The notes beneath the pieces were generated by a model that worked only from the letters and a program-made list of their open reading frames with translations, made no database searches and had not been told where the DNA came from. A program made the translations under genes and the position numbers. This document shows positions 16,121 to 25,522 of a stretch of DNA of 35,516 nucleotides, piece by piece. How positions within the stretch are numbered: position 1 is the first letter of the stretch; each line of letters opens with the position of its first letter. This DNA comes from Bordetella parapertussis (GTDB lineage Bacteria > Pseudomonadota > Gammaproteobacteria > Burkholderiales > Burkholderiaceae_C): NCBI GenBank assembly GCA_945888535.1, contig CAMDAN010000015.1:1-35516 (forward strand). The letters run 5' to 3'.

Positions 16121-16720
16121 ATGAAAAATATTGTGATTTTGATTTCTGGCGGGGGCTCCAATATGGCGGCCATCGTCCGTGCGGCACAAACGCAGGCCTG
16201 GGAGAAACACTTTGGCGCTCGCATTGCGGCAGTGATTAGCAACCGGCATGACGCGAAAGGATTGGGTTTCGCTCAAAAGCAGGGCATACCCACACAAACC
16301 ATTGACCACAAAACCTTTGCAAGCCGCGCGTCTTTTGACCAAGCGCTGGCTTTGGCTATTTCCCATTACGACTTACCCGACCAACCCGCCTTGGTTGTTT
16401 TGGCAGGTTTTATGCGGATACTGACCCCCGCATTTGTCGTCCAATTTGAAGGCCGTTTAATCAATATCCACCCGTCGTTGTTACCCGCATTTCCGGGCTT
16501 GCATACGCACCAAAGGGCGATTGATGCAGGATGTCAATTTGCGGGAGCGACAGTCCACCGAGTGACTGCTGAGCTCGACTTCGGGCCGATTCTTGCGCAA
16601 GCCGTGGTGCCCTTGCTGCATCAAGACACTGAAAAGAGTCTTGCCGACAGGGTGCTCACCCAAGAGCACCTGATCTATCCACGCGTGGTGAGGGCCTTGG
16701 TTTCAGGTGAAACGTTTTAA
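16121..16720 (+). CDS. purN: Phosphoribosylglycinamide formyltransferase
   Basis: 199 residues, the normal PurN length. The phosphate-binding loop SGGGSNM is at 9-15, followed by LAGFMRILTPAFV near 94-106. The catalytic residues Asn115, His117 and Asp153 lie in INIHPSLLP and ELDFGPI. It transfers formyl from 10-formyl-tetrahydrofolate to GAR, the third step of purine synthesis, in the cytoplasm. purM is not adjacent, as is common in betaproteobacteria. The TTAA at 16717-16720 serves both its stop and that of the convergent DUF1653 gene. Confidence 0.95.
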   Translation: MKNIVILISGGGSNMAAIVRAAQTQAWEKHFGARIAAVISNRHDAKGLGFAQKQGIPTQTIDHKTFASRASFDQALALAISHYDLPDQPALVVLAGFMRILTPAFVVQFEGRLINIHPSLLPAFPGLHTHQRAIDAGCQFAGATVHRVTAELDFGPILAQAVVPLLHQDTEKSLADRVLTQEHLIYPRVVRALVSGETF

Positions 16721-16974
16721 ACACGCCCTTGGGCGTTGTCTTCTATTTTTTGAAACCTGGCTTGTTTGACGCCTTCGAATTCAATCACTTCTTCAAACAT
16801 CGCGGCCGGTCTGACCCACAGTCCTTTGTCTGCGTAGAGGGCGCGGTACAAGGTCATCGGTTCCAGCGTTTCACTGTGACGAACGGTATCTAAGACTTCA
16901 TAAAGATTGCCCTTGTAATGGCGGTAAAGTCCACGCGCGGTGGAGATGAGGGTAGGGAGTTTTTCTTCACTCAT
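16717..16974 (-). CDS. DUF1653 family small protein
   Basis: 85 residues from ATG 16974; the frame continues to 17040, but the added residues overlap the divergent gene and are not family-like. The sequence has the DUF1653 pattern: GLYRHYKGNLYEVLDTVRH at about 13-31, then EPMTLYRALY and LWVRPAAMFEE. This is a compact SH3-like beta fold of unknown function found across bacteria. Its start is only 16 bp from that of the divergent methyltransferase, so the promoters must overlap the other gene. Confidence 0.8.
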   Translation of the reverse strand: MSEEKLPTLISTARGLYRHYKGNLYEVLDTVRHSETLEPMTLYRALYADKGLWVRPAAMFEEVIEFEGVKQARFQKIEDNAQGRV

Positions 16975-16990
16975 GGGACAATCGCAGCTT

Positions 16991-18262
16991 ATGCATCCAA
17001 AAGCCCTATTAGAAGCCTGTTCCGAGTTGGTCCGCCTCACGCTTAAATTTGACCATCCTGCCGACGCGACTGTTTCCCGTTTTTTCCGTGATCACCGCGG
17101 CCTTGGCCCCCGTGAAAGGGCAACCATGGCTGAGACGGTCTATACCGTTTTGCGTAAGAAACTCCTTTTTGATCATCTAGCCCCGTCAGGAAGCGGGCCC
17201 AAAGAAAGGCGCTTGGCTATTTTGGGCTTTTATGGCCCGGGTGATTTTTTAAGAAGCGCATTAACCGATCAAGAAAAAAACTGGCTTGACCAATGTGAAA
17301 AGGTTCAGCCTGAGGACTTGATGGAGCGCCATCGCCATAATTTGCCCGAATGGTTGGTTCAACCTCTCAAAGACCAATTAGGGGAGGAATTTTGGCCTTT
17401 GGTCGGAAGCCTGAACTTGGGTGCTGGTTTGGATTTGCGGGTGAACGACTTCAAGGCCAAGCGGGCTGATGTTCAAAAAGAACTGGCAAAAGCAGGAATC
17501 AAAGCGGTTCCAACGCCCTTTTCCCCATGGGGTCTGCGCATTGCGGGCAAACCTGCGCTGAATAAAAACGAGGCCTTTCTTAAGGGCGAGTTTGAGGTCC
17601 AGGACGAAGGTTCTCAGTTGCTGGCGATGCTGGTCGATGCTAAGCGCGGCGAGATGGTGGTTGATTTTTGTGCGGGTGCGGGCGGCAAAACGCTGGCGAT
17701 TGGTGCGAGTATGCGCAGCACCGGGCGCTTGTATGCGTTTGATACCTCTGCACACCGGCTCGACTCCTTTAAACCCCGTATGGCGCGTAGCGGCTTGTCC
17801 AATGTGCATCCTGCAGCCATTGCCCATGAACGTGATGAGCGAGTGAAACGTTTATCTGGAAAGATCGACCGTGTGTTGGTCGATGCACCTTGCACGGGCA
17901 TGGGAACCTTGCGCCGAAACCCGGATCTGAAATGGCGGCAAAACCTGCAATCGGTCGAAGAAATGGCTGTGAAGCAAACAGCCATATTGCAAAGCGCCGC
18001 TCGATTGGTGAAGTCCGGTGGCCGCTTGGTTTACGCCACTTGCAGCGTACTGCCGCAAGAAAACGAGTCGATTGCATCCGTCTTTTCGCTAGCCAACCCC
18101 GATTTTGAGCCCTTGGATGTCGGTGAAGTGCTGTTGGGTTTGAAGGTTGCCGACGCTGCCAGTCTTTGCCACGGCGGAGATAACAACCAGCTTTATCTTC
18201 GTTTGTGGCCACACCGTCACCATACGGACGGGTTTTTCGCTGCAGTTTGGGTTAAAAAGTAG
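16991..18262 (+). CDS. RsmB/NOP2-family RNA (cytosine-5) methyltransferase
   Basis: 423 residues from ATG 16991 (MHPKALLEACSEL). An N-terminal helical region resembling the NusB-like part of RsmB spans about 1-130. The Rossmann domain then carries the SAM motif VVDFCAGAGGKT (223-234). The two cysteines of the m5C mechanism are Cys301 in DAPCTGMGTLRRNPDLKW and Cys351 in ATCSVLPQENE. The family methylates rRNA or tRNA cytosines. It is not in the usual fmt-rsmB cluster, so it may be RsmF/YebU-like or a second paralogue; the target cannot be fixed. A terminator follows at 18271. Confidence 0.88.
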   Translation: MHPKALLEACSELVRLTLKFDHPADATVSRFFRDHRGLGPRERATMAETVYTVLRKKLLFDHLAPSGSGPKERRLAILGFYGPGDFLRSALTDQEKNWLDQCEKVQPEDLMERHRHNLPEWLVQPLKDQLGEEFWPLVGSLNLGAGLDLRVNDFKAKRADVQKELAKAGIKAVPTPFSPWGLRIAGKPALNKNEAFLKGEFEVQDEGSQLLAMLVDAKRGEMVVDFCAGAGGKTLAIGASMRSTGRLYAFDTSAHRLDSFKPRMARSGLSNVHPAAIAHERDERVKRLSGKIDRVLVDAPCTGMGTLRRNPDLKWRQNLQSVEEMAVKQTAILQSAARLVKSGGRLVYATCSVLPQENESIASVFSLANPDFEPLDVGEVLLGLKVADAASLCHGGDNNQLYLRLWPHRHHTDGFFAAVWVKK

Positions 18263-18270
18263 TAATTTTG

Positions 18271-18308
18271 AGCGAAGTTAATGTTTTTTGCTAACAGCTC
18301 GCTTTTTT
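18271..18308 (+). terminator. Rho-independent terminator after the methyltransferase
   Basis: AGCGA (18271-18275) pairs with TCGCT (18299-18303), and GTTA (18277-18280) pairs with TAAC (18292-18295) inside it, separated by a small internal loop. A run of six T follows at 18303-18308. Confidence 0.6.
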
Positions 18309-18413
18309 ATAGCCAAATCGCCCCCATTCTCTTAAAATCGCTGTGGTTAACCCAAGGGAGCGTTGAGACTCGCTTTGGTCCTCATCCTTATTCGTTGAAA
18401 GATTGCACACACT

Positions 18414-19631
18414 ATGTTGTTACCTGATTGGGCATTGTTGAACGCGCTTGTCGAGTGGCTCGCACACGGAACATGGGCGTTAAGCTGGTGGCAAATTGTG
18501 CTGTTTGCGTTGGCTATGACCCATGTCACGATGATCAGTGTGACTGTCTTTCTTCACCGCCACCAAGCCCACCGTGCGCTGGATCTGCACCCCATTGCAT
18601 CCCATTTCTTTCGATTTTGGTTGTGGTTGACGACCGGACAGGTGACCAAGGAGTGGGCCTCTATCCACCGCAAACACCATGCCAAGTGCGAACAAGCCGA
18701 TGACCCGCACAGCCCCCATGTTCACGGAATCAAAAAAGTACTGTTCCAAGGTGCGGAGTTGTACCGTGCAGAGTCCAAAAACAAAGAAACCATTGCCAGA
18801 TATGGCCACGGCACTCCAGACGACTGGATCGAGCGCAATGTGTACACCCGCTTTTCTTGGCAAGGTGTGGGCTTAATGATGATCATTGATTTGACGCTGT
18901 TTGGCGCCGCAGGATTAGCGGTTTGGGCATTGCAAATGGCTTGGACCCCCATTACGGCCGCTGGCATTATTAACGGCGCAGCCCATTACTGGGGCTACCG
19001 TAATTTTGAAGCGCCCGATGCCAGTACCAATATTTCTCCCTGGGGCATCATCATTGCCGGCGAAGAGCTACACAACAATCACCACACCTATCCCACTTCG
19101 GCAAAATTGTCAGTCAAGCCCTATGAGTTTGATATTGGCTGGATGTACATCAGCCTCATGCAAATGGCGGGTTTAGCCAAAGTTAAAAAAACACCGCCCA
19201 AAGCCGCTTACGGTGACATTCGTCCGGTGGCAGATGAAAAAACCTTAGAAGCTTTGATTGCTAATCGCTACGAAATCATGGCCAGCTATGCCAAAGGCAT
19301 TCGCCAAGCGGTTCGCAATGAATTGGCGTCCCTTAAAAGTCGCAGCGCTGACGCCGCGGTCATCAAGGCCGCTAAATTATGGGCGCACCGTGACCAAGAG
19401 CAAGTGCCTGCTACGGCTGCACTCGGCTTGGCTCAGGCCCTTCAAGCCTCACCGATGATCGAGAAAATGGTAACGATGCGCGAAGAGCTTCGTCAGCTCT
19501 GGCTCAACACAACGGTCTCGCGCGAACAGTTAACCATCGACTTAGCCGCATGGTGCCGCCGGGCCGAAGAAAGTGGGATCACTGCACTGCGTGACTTCTC
19601 AATCAAGTTACGCGCAACTCGTCTGGCCTGA
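18414..19631 (+). CDS. Acyl-CoA/acyl-lipid delta-9 type fatty acid desaturase with C-terminal extension
   Basis: 405 residues. The three histidine boxes that bind the di-iron centre are present: HRHQAH near 48, HRKHH near 85, and HNNHH near 223. Hydrophobic segments lie at about 25-45, 65-80 and 150-190. The enzyme introduces a double bond into saturated acyl chains at the inner membrane and needs an electron donor; this helps adjust membrane fluidity. After the desaturase core (about residue 260) there is a 140-residue helical, charged extension (EALIANRYEIMASYAKGIRQ, then DLAAWCRRAEESGITALRDF). I recall similar tails in other Burkholderiales and Pseudomonas desaturases. It ends upstream of a bidirectional terminator. 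Confidence 0.9.
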   Translation: MLLPDWALLNALVEWLAHGTWALSWWQIVLFALAMTHVTMISVTVFLHRHQAHRALDLHPIASHFFRFWLWLTTGQVTKEWASIHRKHHAKCEQADDPHSPHVHGIKKVLFQGAELYRAESKNKETIARYGHGTPDDWIERNVYTRFSWQGVGLMMIIDLTLFGAAGLAVWALQMAWTPITAAGIINGAAHYWGYRNFEAPDASTNISPWGIIIAGEELHNNHHTYPTSAKLSVKPYEFDIGWMYISLMQMAGLAKVKKTPPKAAYGDIRPVADEKTLEALIANRYEIMASYAKGIRQAVRNELASLKSRSADAAVIKAAKLWAHRDQEQVPATAALGLAQALQASPMIEKMVTMREELRQLWLNTTVSREQLTIDLAAWCRRAEESGITALRDFSIKLRATRLA

Positions 19632-19662
19632 TCAGAGACAAAGAACGGGTGATCCTGTTCTT

Positions 19663-19706
19663 TTGCCCAACAAAAAACCCGCCTAGGCGGGTTTTTTGTT
19701 GGGCAA
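19663..19706. terminator. 44-bp perfect palindrome, bidirectional terminator
   Basis: Two 22-bp arms centred at 19684/19685 are exactly complementary, with CCCGCC/GGCGGG next to the tip and AAAAAA/TTTTTT within the arms. On either strand the GC stem is followed by six T. It separates the desaturase from the convergent rpmG and should stop transcription from both sides. Confidence 0.85.
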
Positions 19707-19714
19707 TGCACTGA

Positions 19715-19885
19715 TTACTTCAGTTTCATTTCCTTGTAATCCACATGCTTGCGAGCTTTGGGATCAAATTTCTTGATCAACATTTTCTCGGGCATGGTTT
19801 TCTTGTTTTTGCTGGTCGTATAAAAATGACCAGTGCCTGCTGTAGATTCCAGCTTGATTTTTTCGCGTCCACCTTTGGTTGCCAT
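19715..19885 (-). CDS. rpmG: 50S ribosomal protein L33
   Basis: 56 residues read from ATG 19885 to TAA at 19715. Sequence pieces [28 protein letters not shown] and [11 protein letters not shown] are typical of L33. The zinc-binding cysteines of the C+ paralogue are absent, so this is the zinc-independent form. It is a component of the large ribosomal subunit near the E site. It follows rpmB by 11 bp, as in most proteobacteria. Confidence 0.97.
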   Translation of the reverse strand: MATKGGREKIKLESTAGTGHFYTTSKNKKTMPEKMLIKKFDPKARKHVDYKEMKLK

Positions 19886-19896
19886 GGTCTTGCTCC

Positions 19897-20130
19897 TTAT
19901 GCCTGGCCACGTGCGCGCAGGTCTGCGAGCACTGAATCGATACCGTTTTTGTCGATCAAACGCAGACCTGCGTTTGAGATTCGCAAACGGATCCAGCGAT
20001 TTTCTGTTTCAACCCAGAAACGGCGGTATTGCAGGTTTGGTAGAAACCGGCGCTTGGTTTTGTTGTTGGCGTGAGAAACATTGTTCCCTACCATCGGGCC
20101 TTTACCCGTGACTTGACATACGCGTGCCAT
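19897..20130 (-). CDS. rpmB: 50S ribosomal protein L28
   Basis: 77 residues starting [20 protein letters not shown], the conserved L28 N-terminus, then KRRFLPNLQ and RWIRLRIS. Only Cys5 is present, so this is a zinc-free form. It is required for large-subunit assembly. It is cotranscribed with rpmG; AAGGAC before the ATG is the ribosome site. Confidence 0.97.
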   Translation of the reverse strand: MARVCQVTGKGPMVGNNVSHANNKTKRRFLPNLQYRRFWVETENRWIRLRISNAGLRLIDKNGIDSVLADLRARGQA

Positions 20131-20154
20131 AAGGACACTCCGATACTTTTAAAC

Positions 20155-20177
20155 GGCAATTGCATAAAGCAAATGCC
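20155..20177 (-). promoter_or_regulatory. Imperfect inverted repeat in the rpmB leader
   Basis: GGCAATTGC and GCAAATGCC pair over 9 positions with one mismatch around a 5-nt loop, about 25 bases before the rpmB start. It could be a leader hairpin for ribosomal-protein feedback, but nothing in the sequence confirms that. Confidence 0.3.
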
Positions 20178-20256
20178 TCACCTCGCCAAAATGTGGGTGG
20201 CGGTAACCCATTGACTCGCCGCAGACCCTCACGGGCTAACGGCAGCAAAGCCTTCG

Positions 20257-20262
20257 ATTATA
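20257..20262 (-). promoter_or_regulatory. Predicted -10 element of rpmB-rpmG
   Basis: A perfect TATAAT on the minus strand lies just after the trxB stop. The -35 at the expected distance is poor (GGAATA). Transcription from here would give a leader of about 120 bases. Confidence 0.4.
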
Positions 20263-20278
20263 TCCAAAAGCGAGCAAC

Positions 20279-21277
<999 letters not shown>

Positions 21278-21361
21278 TTAGGGGGCGTTACCCGCTAGAC
21301 TCTCGCAGCAAAGGCTTATTGTAAGAAATCGGCCCTGCCTTTACCCTTTTGAGGTGGGTAG

Positions 21362-21389
21362 TTGACCTTGGGGTAAGCTCTCCTACTGT
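21362..21389 (+). promoter_or_regulatory. Possible sigma-70 promoter of ftsK
   Basis: TTGACC (21362-21367) and TACTGT (21384-21389) with 16 bp between. Just downstream is a 12-bp perfect palindrome GCCCCTAGGGGC (21397-21408), which may be a leader hairpin or operator. Confidence 0.4.
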
Positions 21390-21425
21390 TGTTTTTGCCC
21401 CTAGGGGCCCTGAATTTCGACGCCA

Positions 21426-23774
21426 ATGACCTATTCGATCCATACGCTGCATTCCAATCGTTCAGAGCCTGCGCCACCCCCGAGCAGTTGGGAGCGTATT
21501 GCCAATGAGGGCATTTTGGTCGTGGGCTTGGTTTTTTTGCTGTTTTGGGTGGTTGCACTCATCAGTTACACCCCACAAGACACGGCTTGGACAACCTCGG
21601 GAACCGGTGCCGCTTTAGTGAATCGGGGTGGACGCCTGGGGGCTTGGATTGCCGATGTGAGTTATTTCTTGCTTGGATATTCGGTGTGGTTGTGCGTCAT
21701 TGTTGCGGCGCGTGCATGGTTGTCGCTTCTCGCAAAAAGACTGAGGGCCAATACCGGACTTGAAGACGCTTACGGCCAAGATCCCGCAGCTCGGGCGTGG
21801 TGGCAAAGCCCACATCTTATTTTTTGGTTTGGTTTACTGTTGATGATCGATGCCAGCGCCGCCTTAGAGTGGACGCGGATGTATCGATTAGAAGGCCAAT
21901 TGCCCGGCCACAGTGGTGGAGTTTTGGGATATGTCTTGGGCCTTCAGTCGATGCAAATTTTGGGCTTTGCGGGTTCTGGCTTGGTGTGTATTGGCTTGGC
22001 ACTGCTTGGCATGTCTTGGACATTTAACTTTTCATGGGTTCGACTGGCTGAGCAAATCGGTTCCTGGTTGGATGCCCGCTGGGAGTCACTGCGCGAACGG
22101 CGTGAGTTGGCGCAAGACATAGAGTTGGGGCAACAAGCGGTTCGGGAACGCGAAGAGGTGTTGGCGGAAAGTCGCGATGAGGTTGAGGTGCACTTGCACA
22201 CCCCGCCCGTTCTGGTGGAGCCCGTTTTAATAGATTTACCGCCCAGTGCGAGGGTGGCAAAAGAGAGGCAGAAGCCTTTGTTTTCTGAAATGCCTGACAG
22301 CAAACTGCCGCAAGTGGCCTTGTTAGACGTGGCCATCTTGCGTCAAGAGACCGTATCTGCGCAAACGCTGGAAATGACCAGCCGAATGATTGAGAAAAAA
22401 CTCAAAGATTTTGGTGTTGAGGTACGCGTGGTTCTCGCGCAACCCGGGCCGGTCATTACGCGGTATGAAATTGAACCGGCCATCGGTGTCAAAGGTTCGC
22501 AAATTGTCGGTTTGGCTAAAGACTTGGCGCGCAGTTTGAGTTTGGTTTCTATTCGTGTGGTGGAGACCATCCCTGGCAAAAACTACATGGCCCTAGAGTT
22601 GCCAAACGCTAAACGCCAGTCCATTCGTTTGTCTGAAATTTTGGGGTCTCAGGTCTACAACGAAGCCAAATCGATGCTCACTATGGGCTTGGGTAAAGAC
22701 ATTATTGGAAATCCCGTGGTCGCCGATTTGGCCAAGATGCCGCACGTTTTGGTTGCTGGAACCACGGGTTCTGGAAAATCGGTGGGTATCAATGCCATGA
22801 TTTTAAGTTTGCTCTACAAAGCAGAAGCTCGCGACGTTCGACTTTTAATGATTGATCCGAAGATGCTTGAGATGTCGGTGTACGAAGGTATTCCGCATCT
22901 ACTCGCTCCGGTGGTAACCGATATGCGCCAAGCCGCCCACGGTTTGAACTGGTGCGTGGCTGAAATGGAGAAGCGTTACAAACTCATGAGCAAAATGGGT
23001 GTGCGTAATCTGGCTGGATTCAATGCCAAATTAGATGAGGCGACGGCATCAGGGGAGTTTATTTACAACCCGTTTAGTTTGACCCCGGAGGCTCCAGAGC
23101 CCCTTCAGAGGCTGCCGCATATCGTGGTGGTGATTGACGAGTTAGCCGATCTGATGATGGTGGTTGGCAAAAAAATCGAAGAACTGATTGCCCGTTTGGC
23201 ACAAAAGGCCCGCGCCGCTGGAATCCATTTAATTTTGGCAACGCAGCGCCCCAGTGTGGACGTCATCACCGGCTTGATCAAAGCCAATATTCCTACGCGT
23301 ATTGCATTTCAAGTGAGTAGCAAAATTGACAGCCGAACCATCCTTGATCAAATGGGTGCCGAAGCGCTCTTGGGTATGGGCGATATGTTGTACATGCCCA
23401 GTGGAACCGGTTTACCCATTCGAGTGCATGGCGCGTTTGTGAGTGATGAAGAGGTGCACCGCGTTGTGAAATACCTGAAAGAGCAGGGCGGTGAGCCCAA
23501 CTATGTTGAGGGTTTGCTTGAGGGTGGAACTGTTGAAGGCGACGAGTTTGACGCGGATGGCGGTAGCGCAAGTGAAAAAGATGTTCTGTATGACCAGGCC
23601 GTTGAAATTGTGTTGAAGAATCGCAAAGCCAGCATTTCTTTGGTCCAGCGGCATTTGAAAATTGGCTACAACCGCGCTGCTCGCTTGGTCGAGGACATGG
23701 AAAAGGCAGGTCTTGTGAGTTCGATGAGTGGCAGCGGGCAGCGTGAAATTTTGGTGCCGTCGCGCGCTGATTAG
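21426..23774 (+). CDS. ftsK: DNA translocase FtsK
   Basis: 782 residues. The N-terminal membrane domain (about 25-205) has four hydrophobic helices, such as [18 protein letters not shown]. The linker is short (about 210-310) compared with the long Pro/Gln linker of E. coli. The RecA-like motor carries Walker A GTTGSGKS (445-452) and Walker B VVVIDE (567-572). The C-terminal winged-helix gamma domain ([20 protein letters not shown], then [16 protein letters not shown]) reads KOPS sequences and activates XerD at dif. It couples chromosome dimer resolution and segregation to division at the septum. ATG 21426 has no clear ribosome site. lolA follows after 39 bp. Confidence 0.96.
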   Translation: MTYSIHTLHSNRSEPAPPPSSWERIANEGILVVGLVFLLFWVVALISYTPQDTAWTTSGTGAALVNRGGRLGAWIADVSYFLLGYSVWLCVIVAARAWLSLLAKRLRANTGLEDAYGQDPAARAWWQSPHLIFWFGLLLMIDASAALEWTRMYRLEGQLPGHSGGVLGYVLGLQSMQILGFAGSGLVCIGLALLGMSWTFNFSWVRLAEQIGSWLDARWESLRERRELAQDIELGQQAVREREEVLAESRDEVEVHLHTPPVLVEPVLIDLPPSARVAKERQKPLFSEMPDSKLPQVALLDVAILRQETVSAQTLEMTSRMIEKKLKDFGVEVRVVLAQPGPVITRYEIEPAIGVKGSQIVGLAKDLARSLSLVSIRVVETIPGKNYMALELPNAKRQSIRLSEILGSQVYNEAKSMLTMGLGKDIIGNPVVADLAKMPHVLVAGTTGSGKSVGINAMILSLLYKAEARDVRLLMIDPKMLEMSVYEGIPHLLAPVVTDMRQAAHGLNWCVAEMEKRYKLMSKMGVRNLAGFNAKLDEATASGEFIYNPFSLTPEAPEPLQRLPHIVVVIDELADLMMVVGKKIEELIARLAQKARAAGIHLILATQRPSVDVITGLIKANIPTRIAFQVSSKIDSRTILDQMGAEALLGMGDMLYMPSGTGLPIRVHGAFVSDEEVHRVVKYLKEQGGEPNYVEGLLEGGTVEGDEFDADGGSASEKDVLYDQAVEIVLKNRKASISLVQRHLKIGYNRAARLVEDMEKAGLVSSMSGSGQREILVPSRAD

Positions 23775-23813
23775 CCTAAAACGGATTTTCTGCGACCCTA
23801 ACCCCAACATTCC

Positions 23814-24461
23814 ATGCGAATTTCAATTCCTATCGCGCTGATCGCAGCTTTCCTGTCATTTTCTGCACAAGCCTCAGGTCTCGAAAGCTTGGAGTCTTTT
23901 ATCAAAACGGTAAAGTCAGGCCGCGCCAGCTTTGTCCAAACGGCGACTTCACCCGCCAAGGCCGGTCAGGTAGCGCGGGTTAAAACTTCAAGCGGGACCT
24001 TTGAATTTATTCGCCCCAACCGGTTTCGATTTTTGTACCAAAAACCGTTTGAACAATCGATTGTTGCCGACGGCCAAACCGTGTGGCTCTTTGATGTTGA
24101 TCTCAACCAGGTGACCGCCCGAAAACAAGCCCAAGTCATGGGAAGTACGCCGATTGCGTTGATCGCTTCAGCCCCAGACTTGCGTGCCTTGCAAGCCGAG
24201 TTTTTGATCGCAGAAATCACTTCGACGGATAAGAGCAGTGAAGGCTTGCAATGGGTGCTCGCCACACCACGTTCTAAAGACAATGCTCTGCGCAGTGTCC
24301 GAATTGGGTTCAAGGGAAATGCCTTGGCAGTGCTTGAAATGGAGGACAGTTTTGGCCAGCAGTCTGTTCTTCGTTTTTCAGGTTTTGAAGTCAACGCGGG
24401 CGTAGACTCTGCTTTATTTGCCTTTAAGCCTCCCGCGGGTGCGGATGTGATTCGACAGTAG
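23814..24461 (+). CDS. lolA: Outer-membrane lipoprotein carrier protein
   Basis: 215 residues with a Sec signal peptide (MRISIPIALIAAFLSFSAQA, cleaved after residue 20). The mature part has LolA wording: FVQTATS near 41, SGTFEFIRPNRFRFLYQKP near 61, and DGQTVWLFDVDLNQVTARK near 83. LolA shuttles lipoproteins through the periplasm from LolCDE to LolB. It follows ftsK, the conserved order; rarA, its usual next neighbour, is 3.7 kb further on. Confidence 0.93.
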   Translation: MRISIPIALIAAFLSFSAQASGLESLESFIKTVKSGRASFVQTATSPAKAGQVARVKTSSGTFEFIRPNRFRFLYQKPFEQSIVADGQTVWLFDVDLNQVTARKQAQVMGSTPIALIASAPDLRALQAEFLIAEITSTDKSSEGLQWVLATPRSKDNALRSVRIGFKGNALAVLEMEDSFGQQSVLRFSGFEVNAGVDSALFAFKPPAGADVIRQ

Positions 24462-24465
24462 ATGA

Positions 24466-24485
24466 AGGGCGCAATCAAGCGCCCT
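24466..24485. other. Hairpin after lolA
   Basis: AGGGCGC/GCGCCCT forms a 7-bp stem with a 6-nt loop between the convergent lolA and dehydrogenase stops. There is no T-run; it could be a weak bidirectional terminator or an mRNA end protector. Confidence 0.4.
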
Positions 24486-24489
24486 CAAT

Positions 24490-25440
24490 TCAGTGCTCTG
24501 AGGGGTGTTTTACTTCCCAAGGGGGCGTCCAGTCCCCAGCAACACGCAGATTGATTCCTGCATCATCTTCAAGCACTTTACACACAGTCATCTCTCCGGC
24601 GGCCTTGCCGTAACGCGCCTGTGCTAGTTCAAAACGTTGGTGCGTAGCGCGGGTGAGTTCGTTACGGGTGCCCATTTGTTGCACCAACTCATCGATGAGC
24701 CCCAAGTCTTTCAAACACAACTCTAGGCGAAATGATGGGTCGTAGTGCCCCGCAAAAATGGATGGTACGTCATGCTGCATGACAAAGCTTTCAGCGGCGC
24801 CGCCTTTCATGGCACTCCACCAAACAGCAGGTTCTATGCCTGCAAGTTTTGCAGTCACCATGGCCTCTCCGATTGCGGCTGCATGGATAAGCCAAAGCTG
24901 GTTGTTTACCAGTTTGGCAACATAGCCATTTCCATAAGCACCTACCCTGCGGATTTCTCCGACTAATTTCAAAACAGGCTCCACAAAATGGATGGCAGCG
25001 TCAGTTCCGCCTACGAAGAGGATCATGTCCCCGCGGATGGCGGAGTCAATCGATCCTGTGACAGGGGAGTCGACAGGCATGCCACCTGCAGCTTCAAATT
25101 CCGCACCTAACTCACGCATCAGCTTTGGACTACTGGTGGTCATGTCAATCCAAGCTTTGGCCTTACATTGCGTACTCAAAAAACCGTGTGGTCCACGAAC
25201 CACTTGTTCAATTTCGTTGGGCCCGAAGACCATCGTAAACACAATATCAACCGCATCTAAAACGGCTGCGGGTGTTTCCGCCCATTGCGCACCCTCATCC
25301 ATAAATTTCTTTGCTGCTTCTGGGTTAATGTCAAAAACAACGAGGCTGTGGCCTGCGCGTTGTACGTTTCGCGCTGCTGCGGAACCCATGTTTCCGAGGC
25401 CAATAAATCCAATTTTCAAAATAGTTTCTCCACTGGGCAT
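24490..25440 (-). CDS. NAD(P)-dependent beta-hydroxyacid dehydrogenase (3-hydroxyisobutyrate dehydrogenase family)
   Basis: 316 residues. The N-terminal Rossmann motif IGFIGLGNMGSAAARNV covers GLGNMG at 14-19. The family substrate-binding signature appears as DSPVTGSIDSAIRG (124-137), and the catalytic lysine is Lys176 in GNGYVAKLVNN. Such enzymes oxidise hydroxyisobutyrate, tartronate semialdehyde, glycerate-type or related beta-hydroxyacids; the exact substrate cannot be read. The gene follows the solute-binding protein gene on the same strand after an 82-bp gap with a strong hairpin. The two may belong to one catabolic unit controlled by the LysR regulator. Confidence 0.87.
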   Translation of the reverse strand: MPSGETILKIGFIGLGNMGSAAARNVQRAGHSLVVFDINPEAAKKFMDEGAQWAETPAAVLDAVDIVFTMVFGPNEIEQVVRGPHGFLSTQCKAKAWIDMTTSSPKLMRELGAEFEAAGGMPVDSPVTGSIDSAIRGDMILFVGGTDAAIHFVEPVLKLVGEIRRVGAYGNGYVAKLVNNQLWLIHAAAIGEAMVTAKLAGIEPAVWWSAMKGGAAESFVMQHDVPSIFAGHYDPSFRLELCLKDLGLIDELVQQMGTRNELTRATHQRFELAQARYGKAAGEMTVCKVLEDDAGINLRVAGDWTPPWEVKHPSEH

Positions 25441-25472
25441 GTGTGTATGCTCAAAAGTTCCGGTGATTCATT

Positions 25473-25501
25473 CTTGGCGCCCCAATCTGCGGGGCGCCAA
25501 G
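25473..25501 (-). other. Strong intercistronic hairpin downstream of the solute-binding protein gene
   Basis: CTTGGCGCCCC and GGGGCGCCAAG form a perfect 11-bp stem with a 7-nt loop. No T-run follows on the minus strand. Hairpins in this place commonly stabilise the upstream message so that the binding protein is made in excess of the downstream gene. Confidence 0.6.
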
Positions 25502-25522
25502 GTCAGTGACGACGGTAGAGGC

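Noticed and set aside
24466..24485. Intrinsic terminator of lolA
   Set aside because: A 7-bp hairpin is present but there is no T-run on either strand, so it is listed only as a hairpin.
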